Below are positions 40,708-49,742 of a stretch of 64,000 nt of DNA, piece by piece. Below the pieces are notes generated by a model. That model was not told where the DNA came from, made no database searches, and saw only the letters and a list, made by a program, of their open reading frames with translations. Each line of letters starts with the position of its first letter. The stretch's first letter is position 1. The stretch spans positions 1,302,001-1,366,000 of the forward strand of contig NZ_LNBE01000004.1 in the NCBI RefSeq assembly GCF_001445655.1, written 5' to 3'. Both the position numbers and the translations under genes were made by a program. Origin of the DNA: Streptomyces roseifaciens. Lineage in GTDB: Bacteria; Actinomycetota; Actinomycetes; Streptomycetales; Streptomycetaceae.

Positions 40708-41770
40708 CCAGGCCGTGCGCGGTGCGGGCTGCCGCCACCGCCCAGGCCGTGACCAGCACCGCGTACAGGCCCGCCGACAGCCAGGTCAGGGCGTGCAGGC
40801 CCGTGTGGCGGGACAGGGCCGCGGCACCCGTGACGCAGGTGCCTATGGGGAAGGTGAACGCCCACCAGGTCATCGCGAAGCCCATGCCCTGCCGGAACGC
40901 CCGCAGCACCATGGCCGCGGCCAGGACCAGCCACAGCAGCGCGAAACCCATCACCGGGACCCCGTACAGCACGGCGAAGGGCGCCGCCGCGTGTGCGTAC
41001 GGGGCGGCGAGTGCGCCCTGCGCGGCGTCGGCGAGGTTGCCGACCGCGGTGGTCGACTGGCCCAGCGGGCCCAGGACGAGGAAGAGGGCCGGGGTCAGCG
41101 CGAGCGGCAGCGGACCGTGGTGGATCAGCCGCGCGAAGACCGCGGGCAGGATCAGCAGGGTCGCCAGGAGACTCATCCCGAAGAGGGCATAGCAGGCCAG
41201 CACCATCGCCGCCCGCCACTGGCCGGCCGGCAGGTGCGGAACCAGGGCGGGGCCCAGCGCCGCGGACACCATCGGAGCGACCACGGGCAGCAGCCACACG
41301 GGGGAGGCCTGGCCCGGCTCGATGCGGTGCCGGGTCACCATCAGGTACGGGATGCCCGCCGCCGCGGCCAGCCCGGTCACGGTGCCCGCCACCCACAGGA
41401 CGGCGTCCGCGGCGACCGCCGCGCCCTGGCCCACGACCCCCGAGCCCACGGACAGGGTGGCCCCGCCGACCGCCAGCAGCGCCATCGCCGCGCAGCCGTA
41501 GAACGGTGCCACGGCCGGGTCGCCGAGGTGGCGCCGCGCCTGGTCGGAGTGGCGGGCCCAGTGCACGGCCCGCGCCACCAGCAGCACGGCCAGCGCCGCC
41601 GCCGACAGCGCCCACACCGCCTCGCACGCCCCGCGCAGGCCCGGCGGACGTACGGGCAGCGCCGCGCCGGCGCTCGCGACGATCGCGGTGCCCATGACGG
41701 ACGCGTACCAGTTCGGGCCCAGGTGGCGGAGGGGAGAGGTGGTGCGGGCGGTTGTGCCGGAGGTGCTCAT
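40634..41770 (-). CDS. TehA/SLAC1-family (voltage-dependent anion channel) transporter
   Basis: 378 residues with about ten hydrophobic segments. The N-terminal block LGPNWYASVMGTAIVA is the signature of the TDT/TehA family, and MGFAMTWWAFTFPIGT near the C-terminus is another conserved stretch. Members move tellurite, sulfite, malate or chloride; the substrate here is not evident, although sulfite or C4-dicarboxylate export are the usual guesses in actinobacteria. ATG 41770 is chosen by homology; the same frame is open much further upstream, across the antisense of the LysR gene, which is an artefact of high GC. It is divergent from the LysR regulator, its likely controller, and its 3' end overlaps the convergent gene. 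Confidence 0.88.
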   Translation of the reverse strand: MSTSGTTARTTSPLRHLGPNWYASVMGTAIVASAGAALPVRPPGLRGACEAVWALSAAALAVLLVARAVHWARHSDQARRHLGDPAVAPFYGCAAMALLAVGGATLSVGSGVVGQGAAVAADAVLWVAGTVTGLAAAAGIPYLMVTRHRIEPGQASPVWLLPVVAPMVSAALGPALVPHLPAGQWRAAMVLACYALFGMSLLATLLILPAVFARLIHHGPLPLALTPALFLVLGPLGQSTTAVGNLADAAQGALAAPYAHAAAPFAVLYGVPVMGFALLWLVLAAAMVLRAFRQGMGFAMTWWAFTFPIGTCVTGAAALSRHTGLHALTWLSAGLYAVLVTAWAVAAARTAHGLVSGRLLAAPRPAPQPLPSVRVRTT

Positions 41771-41827
41771 GCGTCCAGCGTCGGCCGCGGGACCCCCGCT
41801 CACCAGGGCCCTTGTCTCTATGAGGAC

Positions 41828-41842
41828 ATAAGCTGAAGTTAT
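41828..41842 (+). promoter_or_regulatory. LysR-type operator overlapping the lysR start codon
   Basis: ATAA-N7-TTAT (41828-41842), containing the T-N11-A core of LysR boxes (T41829, A41841). It includes the first two bases of the ATG at 41841 and a TAAGCT -10-like hexamer (41829-41834) that would give a leaderless mRNA. Occupancy would repress the lysR gene and could control the divergent transporter gene. Confidence 0.55.
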
Positions 41843-42773
41843 GAGCAATGAGGACGGCGGGAGCCGGCGGGGCCCGCTCGCGCACCGCGTGCCCGACCTC
41901 GCGGCGCTGGAGCTGCTGCTGGCCGTCGCGCGGCTGGGCAGCCTGGGGCGGGCCGCGCGCGAGATGGGCATCACCCAGCCCGCCGCCAGCGGGCGGATCC
42001 GCAGCATGGAGCGGATGCTCGGCGTCGGCCTCGTCGAGCGGTCGCCGCGCGGGTCGCGGCTGACGGACGCCGGGGTGCTCGTCACCGACTGGGCGCGGCG
42101 CATCGTGGAGGCGGCCGAGGCCTTCGACGCCGGGGCGCAGGCGCTGCGCGGGCAGCGGGACTCGCGGCTGCGGGTGGCCGCGAGCATGACCATCGCCGAG
42201 TACCTGCTGCCGGGCTGGCTGGTCGCCCTGCGCACCCGGCTCCCCGGCACGGCGGTCACGCTCCTCGCCGGGAACTCGGCGGCCGTCGCGGAGCGGCTGC
42301 GGGCCGGCGAGGCGGACCTGGGCTTCGTCGAGGGCCTCGCCGCCCCGGCCGGGCTGGACGGCGCGGTCGTCGGCGGCGACCGGCTCGTGGTCGTCACGGC
42401 GCCGGCCCACCCCTGGGCCCGGCGGAGGGCCCCGATCGGCGCGGCCGAACTGGCGGCCACGCCGCTGATCCTCCGCGAGCGGGGCTCGGGCACGCGACAG
42501 GTGCTGGACGCGGCCCTCTCCGCGTACGGGGGGCTCGCCGAGCCCCTGCTCGAACTCGCCTCCACGACGGCGGCGAAGGCCGCGGCGGTGAGCGGGGCGG
42601 GGCCGTCCGTGCTCAGTGAGCTCGCGATCGGGGAGGAGCTGGCGGCCCGCCGCCTGGTCGAGATCCCCGTCGCGGATCTCGACCTGCACCGCGCGCTCCG
42701 GGCCGTCTGGCCCACGGGCCACCGCCCCACGGGCCCGGCCCGCGACCTGCTGGGCCTGACCCGGACGCCCTAG
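41841..42773 (+). CDS. LysR-family transcriptional regulator
   Basis: 310 residues. The N-terminal winged helix-turn-helix is LLLAVARLGSLGRAAREMGITQPAASGRIRSMERMLGVGLVERSPRGSRLTDAG (about 27-80). The C-terminal effector-binding domain follows, with the LRVAASMTIAEYLLPGWL and LGFVEGL blocks, the latter typical of the CysB/CbbR-like fold. LysR proteins activate a divergent gene in response to a small co-inducer; the TehA-like transporter gene, 70 nt away, is the natural target. Relatives controlling TehA-type exporters respond to sulfite or dicarboxylates, which is only a guess here. No ribosome site is seen. Confidence 0.92.
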   Translation: MSNEDGGSRRGPLAHRVPDLAALELLLAVARLGSLGRAAREMGITQPAASGRIRSMERMLGVGLVERSPRGSRLTDAGVLVTDWARRIVEAAEAFDAGAQALRGQRDSRLRVAASMTIAEYLLPGWLVALRTRLPGTAVTLLAGNSAAVAERLRAGEADLGFVEGLAAPAGLDGAVVGGDRLVVVTAPAHPWARRRAPIGAAELAATPLILRERGSGTRQVLDAALSAYGGLAEPLLELASTTAAKAAAVSGAGPSVLSELAIGEELAARRLVEIPVADLDLHRALRAVWPTGHRPTGPARDLLGLTRTP

Positions 42774-42864
42774 CGGTCCCGCACCGGGCACTTCCTTTCC
42801 GCCGCGACGGCGAGTCACCGCGTACGACCTGTCCGGCGGTGCCGAACCGGCGTCGGCCGGGGGG

Positions 42865-43572
42865 TCAGCGGGCCGTCGCCGCCTCCACCAGTGCCCGCAT
42901 CAGACGCAAGTCGTCCCGCGCTTCCGGGTGCCACTGGACGCCCACCGCGAAGAGGTCGCCCGGGCGTTCCAGTGCCTCGATCGTGCCGTCCTCCGCGTGG
43001 GCCGTCGCGACGAGGCCGTCGCCCAGGCGGTCGACGGACTGGTGGTGGTGCGTGGCGACGTCGCAGGGTTCGGGGAGGAGGTGGCCCAGGCGGCTGTCCG
43101 GTTCCGGCTTGATCAGGTGGTCGGTGAAGGTGCCCAGGACGGGGTTGTGCTCCTCGTGCCCCACCTCGTCCGGCAGGTGCTGGCACAGCGAGCCGCCGGC
43201 GTGCACGTTCATCAGCTGCATGCCGCGGCAGATCCCGAGCACCGGGACGCCCTGCTCCAGGGCGGCGCCCAGCAACGCCAGCTCCCACGCGTCGCGTTCG
43301 GGGACCGGCACGCCCGCGCGCAGGTGCGGCTGTTCGCCGTAGAGGACGGGGTCGAGGTCCTCGCCGCCGGCGAGGACGAGGCCGTCGAGCCGCCGCACCA
43401 GGTCGCCCGCGGCGGCCGGCCCGTCCGGCGGCAGCTGTACGGCGAGGCCGCCGGCCCGCTGGACGTGCTGGGCGTAGGAGGCGGGCAGGAGCGCGGCCGG
43501 CAGGTCCCACGCGGCGCCCCAGCGGGCCCGGGTGAGGTAGGTGGTGACGCCGATCAGTGGCTGGCGGAGCAT
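42865..43572 (-). CDS. Class I glutamine-amidotransferase-like hydrolase (PuuD-like)
   Basis: 235 residues of the peptidase C26 group, which hydrolyses gamma-glutamyl amide bonds. The nucleophile Cys lies in LGICRGMQLMNVHAGG; the His-Glu pair is in GVQWHPEA. The start PLIGVTTYL and VLAGGEDLDPVLYG are hallmarks of the PuuD family that releases glutamate from gamma-glutamyl-GABA. In this locus it would remove glutamate at the end of the gamma-glutamyl-ethanolamine route (inference). ATG 43572 has AAAGGA upstream. It is downstream of the ethanolamine permease gene on the same strand with 55 nt between, so they form one unit. Confidence 0.9.
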   Translation of the reverse strand: MLRQPLIGVTTYLTRARWGAAWDLPAALLPASYAQHVQRAGGLAVQLPPDGPAAAGDLVRRLDGLVLAGGEDLDPVLYGEQPHLRAGVPVPERDAWELALLGAALEQGVPVLGICRGMQLMNVHAGGSLCQHLPDEVGHEEHNPVLGTFTDHLIKPEPDSRLGHLLPEPCDVATHHHQSVDRLGDGLVATAHAEDGTIEALERPGDLFAVGVQWHPEARDDLRLMRALVEAATAR

Positions 43573-43627
43573 GGAGCGGGTCCTTTCCGTACGTGGTCGT
43601 TCGTACGCTACGACGTTGATCACATGG

Positions 43628-45085
43628 TCAGTCGCGGTTCAGTTCCGCTTCCGCCGCCGCGAGCGCCGCGAACTCCTCCTCGGGCGCCCCGGCGACGAGC
43701 CGGTGCCGGCTCCAGCAGGCGAAGTACACGGCTGCCACGGCGTAGACGCCGAGGGCGACGAACGCCGCGGTGACGTCCACCAGGAAGGTCGCCACCAGCG
43801 CCGCGCAGGCGAGGACGAAGGCGAGCGCCGAGGTGGCGACGCCTCCCGGCGTCCGGTAGGGCCGCTCCAGGCCCGGCTCGCGGCGCCGGAGCACGATGTG
43901 GGAGAGGGACATCAGTGCGTAGGAGACGGTGGCGCCGAACACGGCGACGTTGAGCATCCGCGCCCCGTCGCCGGTCGCCGCCGCGAGCCCGAACCCGAGC
44001 GCGCCGGGCACCACCAGGCCCAGCCAGGGGGCCTTGCGGCGGCTGGTGAGGGAGAGGAAGCGGGGGAGGTAGCCGGCCCGGGAGAGGGCGAAGAGCTGCC
44101 GCGAGCCGGCGTAGATGAGGGAGAAGAAGGAGGCCACCAGGCCGGCGAGCCCGGCGTAGTTGACGATGCGGCCGAGCAGGGTGGGCCGCCCGTCCGGCTG
44201 CACGGCGGCCACCAGCGGGTTCCCGGCGTCCTTGAGGGCGTCCGCCCCGCCCGCGCCGGTCGAGGCGAGGAAGGTCAGGAGCGCGAGGACCAGCAGGATG
44301 CCCATCGACGTGGCCATGGCCCGGGGCAGCGAGCGCACGGGGTCCTTGGTCTCCTCGGCCGCGAGCGGCACTCCCTCGACGCCGAGGAAGAACCACATCC
44401 CGAACGGGAAGGACGCCCAGATCCCGAGGAGGCCGAACGGCAGCCAGGAGGAGGCGCCGAGCGCGCCGGTGTCGACGGGGATGTCGTGCAGCCGCCCCGC
44501 GTCGAAGTCGGTGAACGCACCCGCCGCGAAGACGAGCAGCGCGGCGACGGCGATGCCGGTGACGACGAAGCTGAAGCGCAGGGCCTCGCCCACGCCCCAC
44601 AGGTGGATGCCGATGAAGACGACGAAGCAGGCCAGGTACACCGGCCAGGACGAGGTGAGCCCGAACAGGCCGAGCGACTCCACGTAGTCGCCGATGAAGA
44701 GGGAGATCGCCGCGGGCGCGAGGACGTATTCGATGAGGATGGCGGTGCCGGTGAGGAAGCCGCCCCACGGGCCGAGCGCGCGCCGCGCGAAGCCGTAGCC
44801 CCCGCCCGCCGTCGGCAGGACGGAGGCCAGCTCCGCGAGGGCGAAGACCATACAGGTGTACATCAGGCCCATCAGGGCGGCGGCGACGGCGAGTCCGCCG
44901 AAGCCGCCGTGCGCCAGGCCGAAGTTCCAGCCGGAGAAGTCGCCGGAGACGACGTAGGCGACGCCGAGGCCGGTGAGCAGCAGGGGGCCGGCGCTGCCGC
45001 GGCGCAGTGTGCGCTTCTCCAGGTAGTCCGCCGGCCGGTCCGAGGCGCGTGGTGGTGCCGTGGGTGTCTCCGTGCGTTCGGGCAT
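43628..45085 (-). CDS. Ethanolamine permease (APC superfamily)
   Basis: 485 residues, about 12 membrane segments. The N-terminal signature DYLEKRTLRRGSAGPLLL followed by GLGVAYVVSGDFSGWNFGLAHGGFGG is highly characteristic of the ethanolamine permease branch of the amino acid/polyamine/organocation family. LPTAGGGYGFARRALGPWGGFLTG is the conserved helix 3 region. It imports ethanolamine for the adjacent GlnA4-type pathway. The start lies 132 nt after the FadR/GntR regulator gene on the same strand. The gap holds the inverted repeat AAAGGT-N10-ACCTTT shared with the GlnA4 promoter, so the permease is probably controlled by that regulator. Confidence 0.93.
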   Translation of the reverse strand: MPERTETPTAPPRASDRPADYLEKRTLRRGSAGPLLLTGLGVAYVVSGDFSGWNFGLAHGGFGGLAVAAALMGLMYTCMVFALAELASVLPTAGGGYGFARRALGPWGGFLTGTAILIEYVLAPAAISLFIGDYVESLGLFGLTSSWPVYLACFVVFIGIHLWGVGEALRFSFVVTGIAVAALLVFAAGAFTDFDAGRLHDIPVDTGALGASSWLPFGLLGIWASFPFGMWFFLGVEGVPLAAEETKDPVRSLPRAMATSMGILLVLALLTFLASTGAGGADALKDAGNPLVAAVQPDGRPTLLGRIVNYAGLAGLVASFFSLIYAGSRQLFALSRAGYLPRFLSLTSRRKAPWLGLVVPGALGFGLAAATGDGARMLNVAVFGATVSYALMSLSHIVLRRREPGLERPYRTPGGVATSALAFVLACAALVATFLVDVTAAFVALGVYAVAAVYFACWSRHRLVAGAPEEEFAALAAAEAELNRD

Positions 45086-45109
45086 GCTGCCGCTCCTGCC
45101 TCGGGAGGT

Positions 45110-45131
45110 AAAGGTTTTGCGCCATACCTTT
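45110..45131 (-). promoter_or_regulatory. Candidate operator of the ethanolamine regulator (permease promoter)
   Basis: AAAGGT (45110-45115), N10, ACCTTT (45126-45131), centred about 35 nt before the permease start. It matches AATGGT-N10-ACCTTA in the GlnA4 promoter in both arms and in several spacer positions. Confidence 0.55.
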
Positions 45132-45217
45132 GCCTCGCCGTGGCTGATTCGGCAACCCCCTTGAGTAAAAGACTGGTTACGAGAGTGGTCCTTGTGGGTT
45201 AACCCGGCTTGTGCGGG

Positions 45218-45940
45218 CTACGCCAGGAAGCCCCGCAGCAGCGCCGCCGTCCCGCAGCAGTGCTCGCGCATCACCTCGCGCGCCGCTTCCGCGTCGCCGT
45301 CCAGGACCGCCTCCACGAGCGCGGTGTGCTGCAGCTGGGAGTGCTCCAGGTTCCGTACCAGCAGCGGAATGCAGTCCAGCAGGTCGTTGACCGTCGCCCG
45401 CACCGCCGCGTAGTGCGCGGCCAGCGACGGGGAGCCCGACAGCTCGGCCAGCGTCAGGTGGAACAGGGTGTCCATGCGCCGGTATTCGGCCAGCGGCGCG
45501 TCGTGCGTGGCGGCCAGCGCCGCGCGCAGCCGCCCGGCCCCGCCCTCGGGGAGCCCGTGCGCGGCGCACAGCGCGGCCGCGCCCACCTCCAGCACCTCGC
45601 GGAAGCGCAGCGTGTCCTCCACGTCCACGTCGGCGACCCGGCGCCGCAGCTCCTCCTCGCCCGCGGTCGCGGGCCGCGCCAGCACGAACGTGCCGCCGTA
45701 GCGGCCGCGCCGGCTCTCGACCAGGCCCTGGTCCTGCAGCACCTTGAGCACCTCGCGCAGCGTCACCCGGCTGACCCGCAGGCGGTCGGCCAACTCGCGC
45801 TCGGCGGGAAGCCGTTCCCCCTCGGCCACCAGGCCCAGTCGCATGATCTGGAGTATCTGCTCCAGCGCTTCCTCGAATCCGTTGCCCGCGCGGACCGGCC
45901 GCAGCACCGGCGCCAGGCGGTCCGTCGCATGATCGTTCAT
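45218..45940 (-). CDS. FadR/GntR-family regulator of ethanolamine use (EpuRI-like)
   Basis: 240 residues. The N-terminal winged helix-turn-helix is RLPAERELADRLRVSRVTLREVLKVLQDQGLVESRRGRYGGTFV, typical of GntR proteins; the all-helical C-terminal FCD domain follows, with RFREVLEVGAAAL and MDTLFHLTLAELSGSPSLAAHYAAVRATVNDLL, carrying the metal-binding His/Asp residues. From memory, S. coelicolor SCO1614 (EpuRI) sits next to glnA4 and represses it, and the order here is the same. It is divergent from the GlnA4 gene with 71 nt between and upstream of the permease gene. Two matching inverted repeats flank it on both sides and are the best operator candidates. Confidence 0.9.
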   Translation of the reverse strand: MNDHATDRLAPVLRPVRAGNGFEEALEQILQIMRLGLVAEGERLPAERELADRLRVSRVTLREVLKVLQDQGLVESRRGRYGGTFVLARPATAGEEELRRRVADVDVEDTLRFREVLEVGAAALCAAHGLPEGGAGRLRAALAATHDAPLAEYRRMDTLFHLTLAELSGSPSLAAHYAAVRATVNDLLDCIPLLVRNLEHSQLQHTALVEAVLDGDAEAAREVMREHCCGTAALLRGFLA

Positions 45941-45956
45941 CTGACCCCTTCCCTTT

Positions 45957-45978
45957 AATGGTCTACAGCCCTACCTTA
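45957..45978 (+). promoter_or_regulatory. Candidate operator of the ethanolamine regulator (GlnA4 promoter)
   Basis: AATGGT (45957-45962), N10, ACCTTA (45973-45978), in the 71-nt space between the divergent regulator and GlnA4 genes. Shares the AAWGGT-N10-ACCTTW pattern with the permease promoter, plus T, G, C, C and T at spacer positions 2, 6, 7, 8 and 10. Confidence 0.55.
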
Positions 45979-46011
45979 AGACCTCCGGTCACACCGACAG
46001 GAGGCATCACT

Positions 46012-47379
46012 GTGGCAGACCGCACGCCCCCGCTCGCCGTCGAGGAGCTGCGCAGGCTGGTCGACACCGGGGAGATCGACACCGTCGTCCTCGCCTTCAC
46101 CGACATGCAGGGACGACTCCAGGGGAAGCGGTTCGCCGCCCGGTTCTTCCTCGACGACGTCCTCGACCACGGAACCGAAGGCTGCAACTACCTTCTCGCC
46201 GTGGACGTCGACCTCAACACCGTCGACGGCTACGCCATGTCGTCGTGGGAGCGCGGCTACGGGGACTTCGCCATGCGCGGCGACCTCTCCACCCTGCGCC
46301 GCACCCCCTGGAACCCGGGCACCGCCCTCCTCACCGCCGACCTCGCCTGGCACGACGGCTCGCCCGTCCTCGCCTCGCCCCGGCAGATCCTGCGCCGCCA
46401 GCTCGACCGGCTGGCCGAACGCGGCTGGAGCGCGTACGCCGGCACCGAGCTGGAATTCATCGTCTTCAAGGACACCTACGAAGAGGCCTGGGGCCGCGGC
46501 TACCGCGACATGACCCCGGCCAACCAGTACAACTGCGACTACTCCGTCCTCGGCACCGGCCGCGTCGAACCCCTCCTGCGCCGCATCCGCAACGAGATGG
46601 GCGCCGCCGGGATGACCGTGGAGTCCGCCAAGGGCGAGTGCAACCTCGGCCAGCACGAGATCGCCTTCCGCTACGACGACGCCCTCACCACCTGCGACCA
46701 GCACGCCGTCTACAAGACCGGAGCGAAGGAGATCGCCTCCCAGGAGGGCATGGCGCTCACCTTCATGGCCAAGTACGACGCGCGTGAAGGCAACTCCTGT
46801 CACATCCACCTGTCGCTGCGCGACGAGGCCGGGCGGCCCGTCCTCGCCGACGACGAGGGCCCGTACGGCATGTCGAAGACGATGCGGCACTTCCTGGCCG
46901 GGCAGCTGGCCGCGCTGCGCGACTTCACCCTCCTCTATGCGCCGAACATCAACTCCTACAAGCGGTTCCGGCCCGGCTCCTTCGCACCCACCGCCGTCGC
47001 CTGGGGCCCCGACAACCGCACCTGCGCCCTGCGCGTCATCGGCCACGGCCACTCCCACCGCTTCGAGAACCGGCTGCCCGGCGGGGACGTCAACCCCTAC
47101 CTCGCCGTCGCGGGCATGGTGGCCGCCGGGCTCTACGGCGTCGAGCACGAGCTGGAGCTGCCCGAGGTCTGCACCGGCAACGCCTACGCCGGCGACGCCG
47201 AGCACGTCCCCGCCACCCTGCGCGAGGCCACGGCGCTGTGGGAGCAGAGCCCCATCGCCCGGGAGGCCTTCGGCGACGAAGTCGTCGAGCACTACCTGCA
47301 CATGGCACGCGTCGAGCAGGAGGCGTACGACACGGCGGTCACGGACTGGGAGCGGTTCCGCTCCTTCGAACGGATGTAA
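46012..47379 (+). CDS. glnA4: Gamma-glutamylethanolamide synthetase, glutamine-synthetase-like
   Basis: 455 residues of the glutamine synthetase fold. Blocks seen: FTDMQGRLQGKRF near the N-terminus, YAGTELEFIVF with active-site Glu residues, MTVESAKGECNLGQHEIAF, GNSCHIHLSL, FRPGSFAPTAVAWGPDNRTCALRV and FENRLPGGDVNPYLAVAG. In S. coelicolor GlnA4 (SCO1613, from memory) adds glutamate to ethanolamine with ATP instead of ammonia, and the gene order here (regulator, synthetase, aldehyde dehydrogenase, short-chain dehydrogenase) matches that locus. GTG 46012 has CAGGAGG 7 nt before; earlier in-frame codons overlap the operator. Substrate specificity is inferred from context; polyamines are the alternative. 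Confidence 0.9.
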   Translation: MADRTPPLAVEELRRLVDTGEIDTVVLAFTDMQGRLQGKRFAARFFLDDVLDHGTEGCNYLLAVDVDLNTVDGYAMSSWERGYGDFAMRGDLSTLRRTPWNPGTALLTADLAWHDGSPVLASPRQILRRQLDRLAERGWSAYAGTELEFIVFKDTYEEAWGRGYRDMTPANQYNCDYSVLGTGRVEPLLRRIRNEMGAAGMTVESAKGECNLGQHEIAFRYDDALTTCDQHAVYKTGAKEIASQEGMALTFMAKYDAREGNSCHIHLSLRDEAGRPVLADDEGPYGMSKTMRHFLAGQLAALRDFTLLYAPNINSYKRFRPGSFAPTAVAWGPDNRTCALRVIGHGHSHRFENRLPGGDVNPYLAVAGMVAAGLYGVEHELELPEVCTGNAYAGDAEHVPATLREATALWEQSPIAREAFGDEVVEHYLHMARVEQEAYDTAVTDWERFRSFERM

Positions 47380-47388
47380 GGACCCCGC

Positions 47389-47436
47389 CGCGTTGTGGGC
47401 AGACGTTCCGCGGGCGGAACGGGTGGGCACAACGCG
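47389..47436 (+). other. Nested hairpin between the synthetase and aldehyde dehydrogenase genes
   Basis: Outer arms CGCGTTGTG (47389-47397) and CACAACGCG (47428-47436) enclose a perfect inner stem GTTCCG-CGGG-CGGAAC (47405-47420). Lies in the 112-nt gap inside the operon; it may set differential expression by attenuation or mRNA processing. Confidence 0.45.
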
Positions 47437-47491
47437 ACCACCGGCGTGCAGCCGGACACGAAACGCGGCGCAGCGAACCACAGGAGAGGAC

Positions 47492-48853
<1,362 letters not shown>

Positions 48854-48856
48854 CAA

Positions 48857-49642
48857 GTGACCGACCAGACCCCCGTCTGCCGCCGACTCGTCGGCCGCAC
48901 CGCCGTCGTGACCGGAGCCGGCAGCGGCATCGGCCTGGCCACGGCCCGCCGCTTCGCCTCCGAGGGCGCCCGCGTCGTCTGCGCGGACATCGACGAGACC
49001 GCCGGCAAGGCCGCGGCCGCCGAGACCGGCGGGCTCTTCGTCAAGGTCGACGTCACCAGCCCCGAGGAGGTCGAGGCGCTCTTCAAGACCGCCTACGACA
49101 CCTACGGCTCGGTCGACGTCGCCTTCAACAACGCCGGCATCTCCCCGCCCGACGACGACTCCATCCTCACCACCGGGCTCGACGCCTGGAAGCGCGTCCA
49201 GGAGGTCAACCTCACCTCCGTCTACCTGTGCTGCAAGGCGGCACTGCCCTACATGCAGCGCCAGGGCAAGGGCTCGATCATCAACACCGCCTCCTTCGTC
49301 GCCGTCATGGGCGCCGCCACCTCGCAGATCAGCTACACCGCCTCCAAGGGCGGCGTGCTGGCGATGTCCCGCGAGCTCGGCGTGCAGTTCGCCCGCGAGG
49401 GCATCCGGGTCAACGCCCTGTGCCCGGGGCCGGTGAACACCCCGCTGCTCAAGGAGCTCTTCGCCAAGGACCCCGAGCGGGCCGCGCGCCGCCTCGTGCA
49501 CGTGCCCGTCGGCCGGTTCGCCGAGCCCGAGGAGATCGCGGCCGCCGTCGCCTTCCTCGCCAGCGACGACTCGTCCTTCGTCAACGCCGCCGAATTCCTC
49601 GTGGACGGTGGCATCGCGGGCGCGTACGTGACCCCGCTGTAG
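48857..49642 (+). CDS. Short-chain dehydrogenase/reductase
   Basis: 261 residues, classical SDR. Cofactor motif TGAGSGIG (about 17-24), with an Asp after strand 2 (CADID) that indicates NAD(H) preference; NAG in FNNAGI; catalytic Ser in SIINTASFVAV and Tyr-Lys in YTASKGG. In the pathway it would oxidise the alcohol of gamma-glutamylethanolamide to the aldehyde before the aldehyde dehydrogenase acts (inference). GTG 48857 follows the aldehyde dehydrogenase stop by three bases with GAGGAG inside that gene's end, so the two are translationally linked. No terminator is evident before the following phosphatase gene. Confidence 0.92.
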   Translation: MTDQTPVCRRLVGRTAVVTGAGSGIGLATARRFASEGARVVCADIDETAGKAAAAETGGLFVKVDVTSPEEVEALFKTAYDTYGSVDVAFNNAGISPPDDDSILTTGLDAWKRVQEVNLTSVYLCCKAALPYMQRQGKGSIINTASFVAVMGAATSQISYTASKGGVLAMSRELGVQFAREGIRVNALCPGPVNTPLLKELFAKDPERAARRLVHVPVGRFAEPEEIAAAVAFLASDDSSFVNAAEFLVDGGIAGAYVTPL

Positions 49643-49742
49643 GGTCCATGATCAAACGGTAGGACCGGCTTGCGGGTGCAGACCCGGGAGCCGGTCCCGC
49701 CGTGGATTCCCTGCCATGCACGCACCACCGCAAAGAGAGCAC

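Noticed and set aside
41771..42818. N-terminal extension of the TehA-like frame
   Set aside because: The extension is antisense to the LysR gene and has no membrane segments or homology; the TehA signature begins shortly after ATG 41770.
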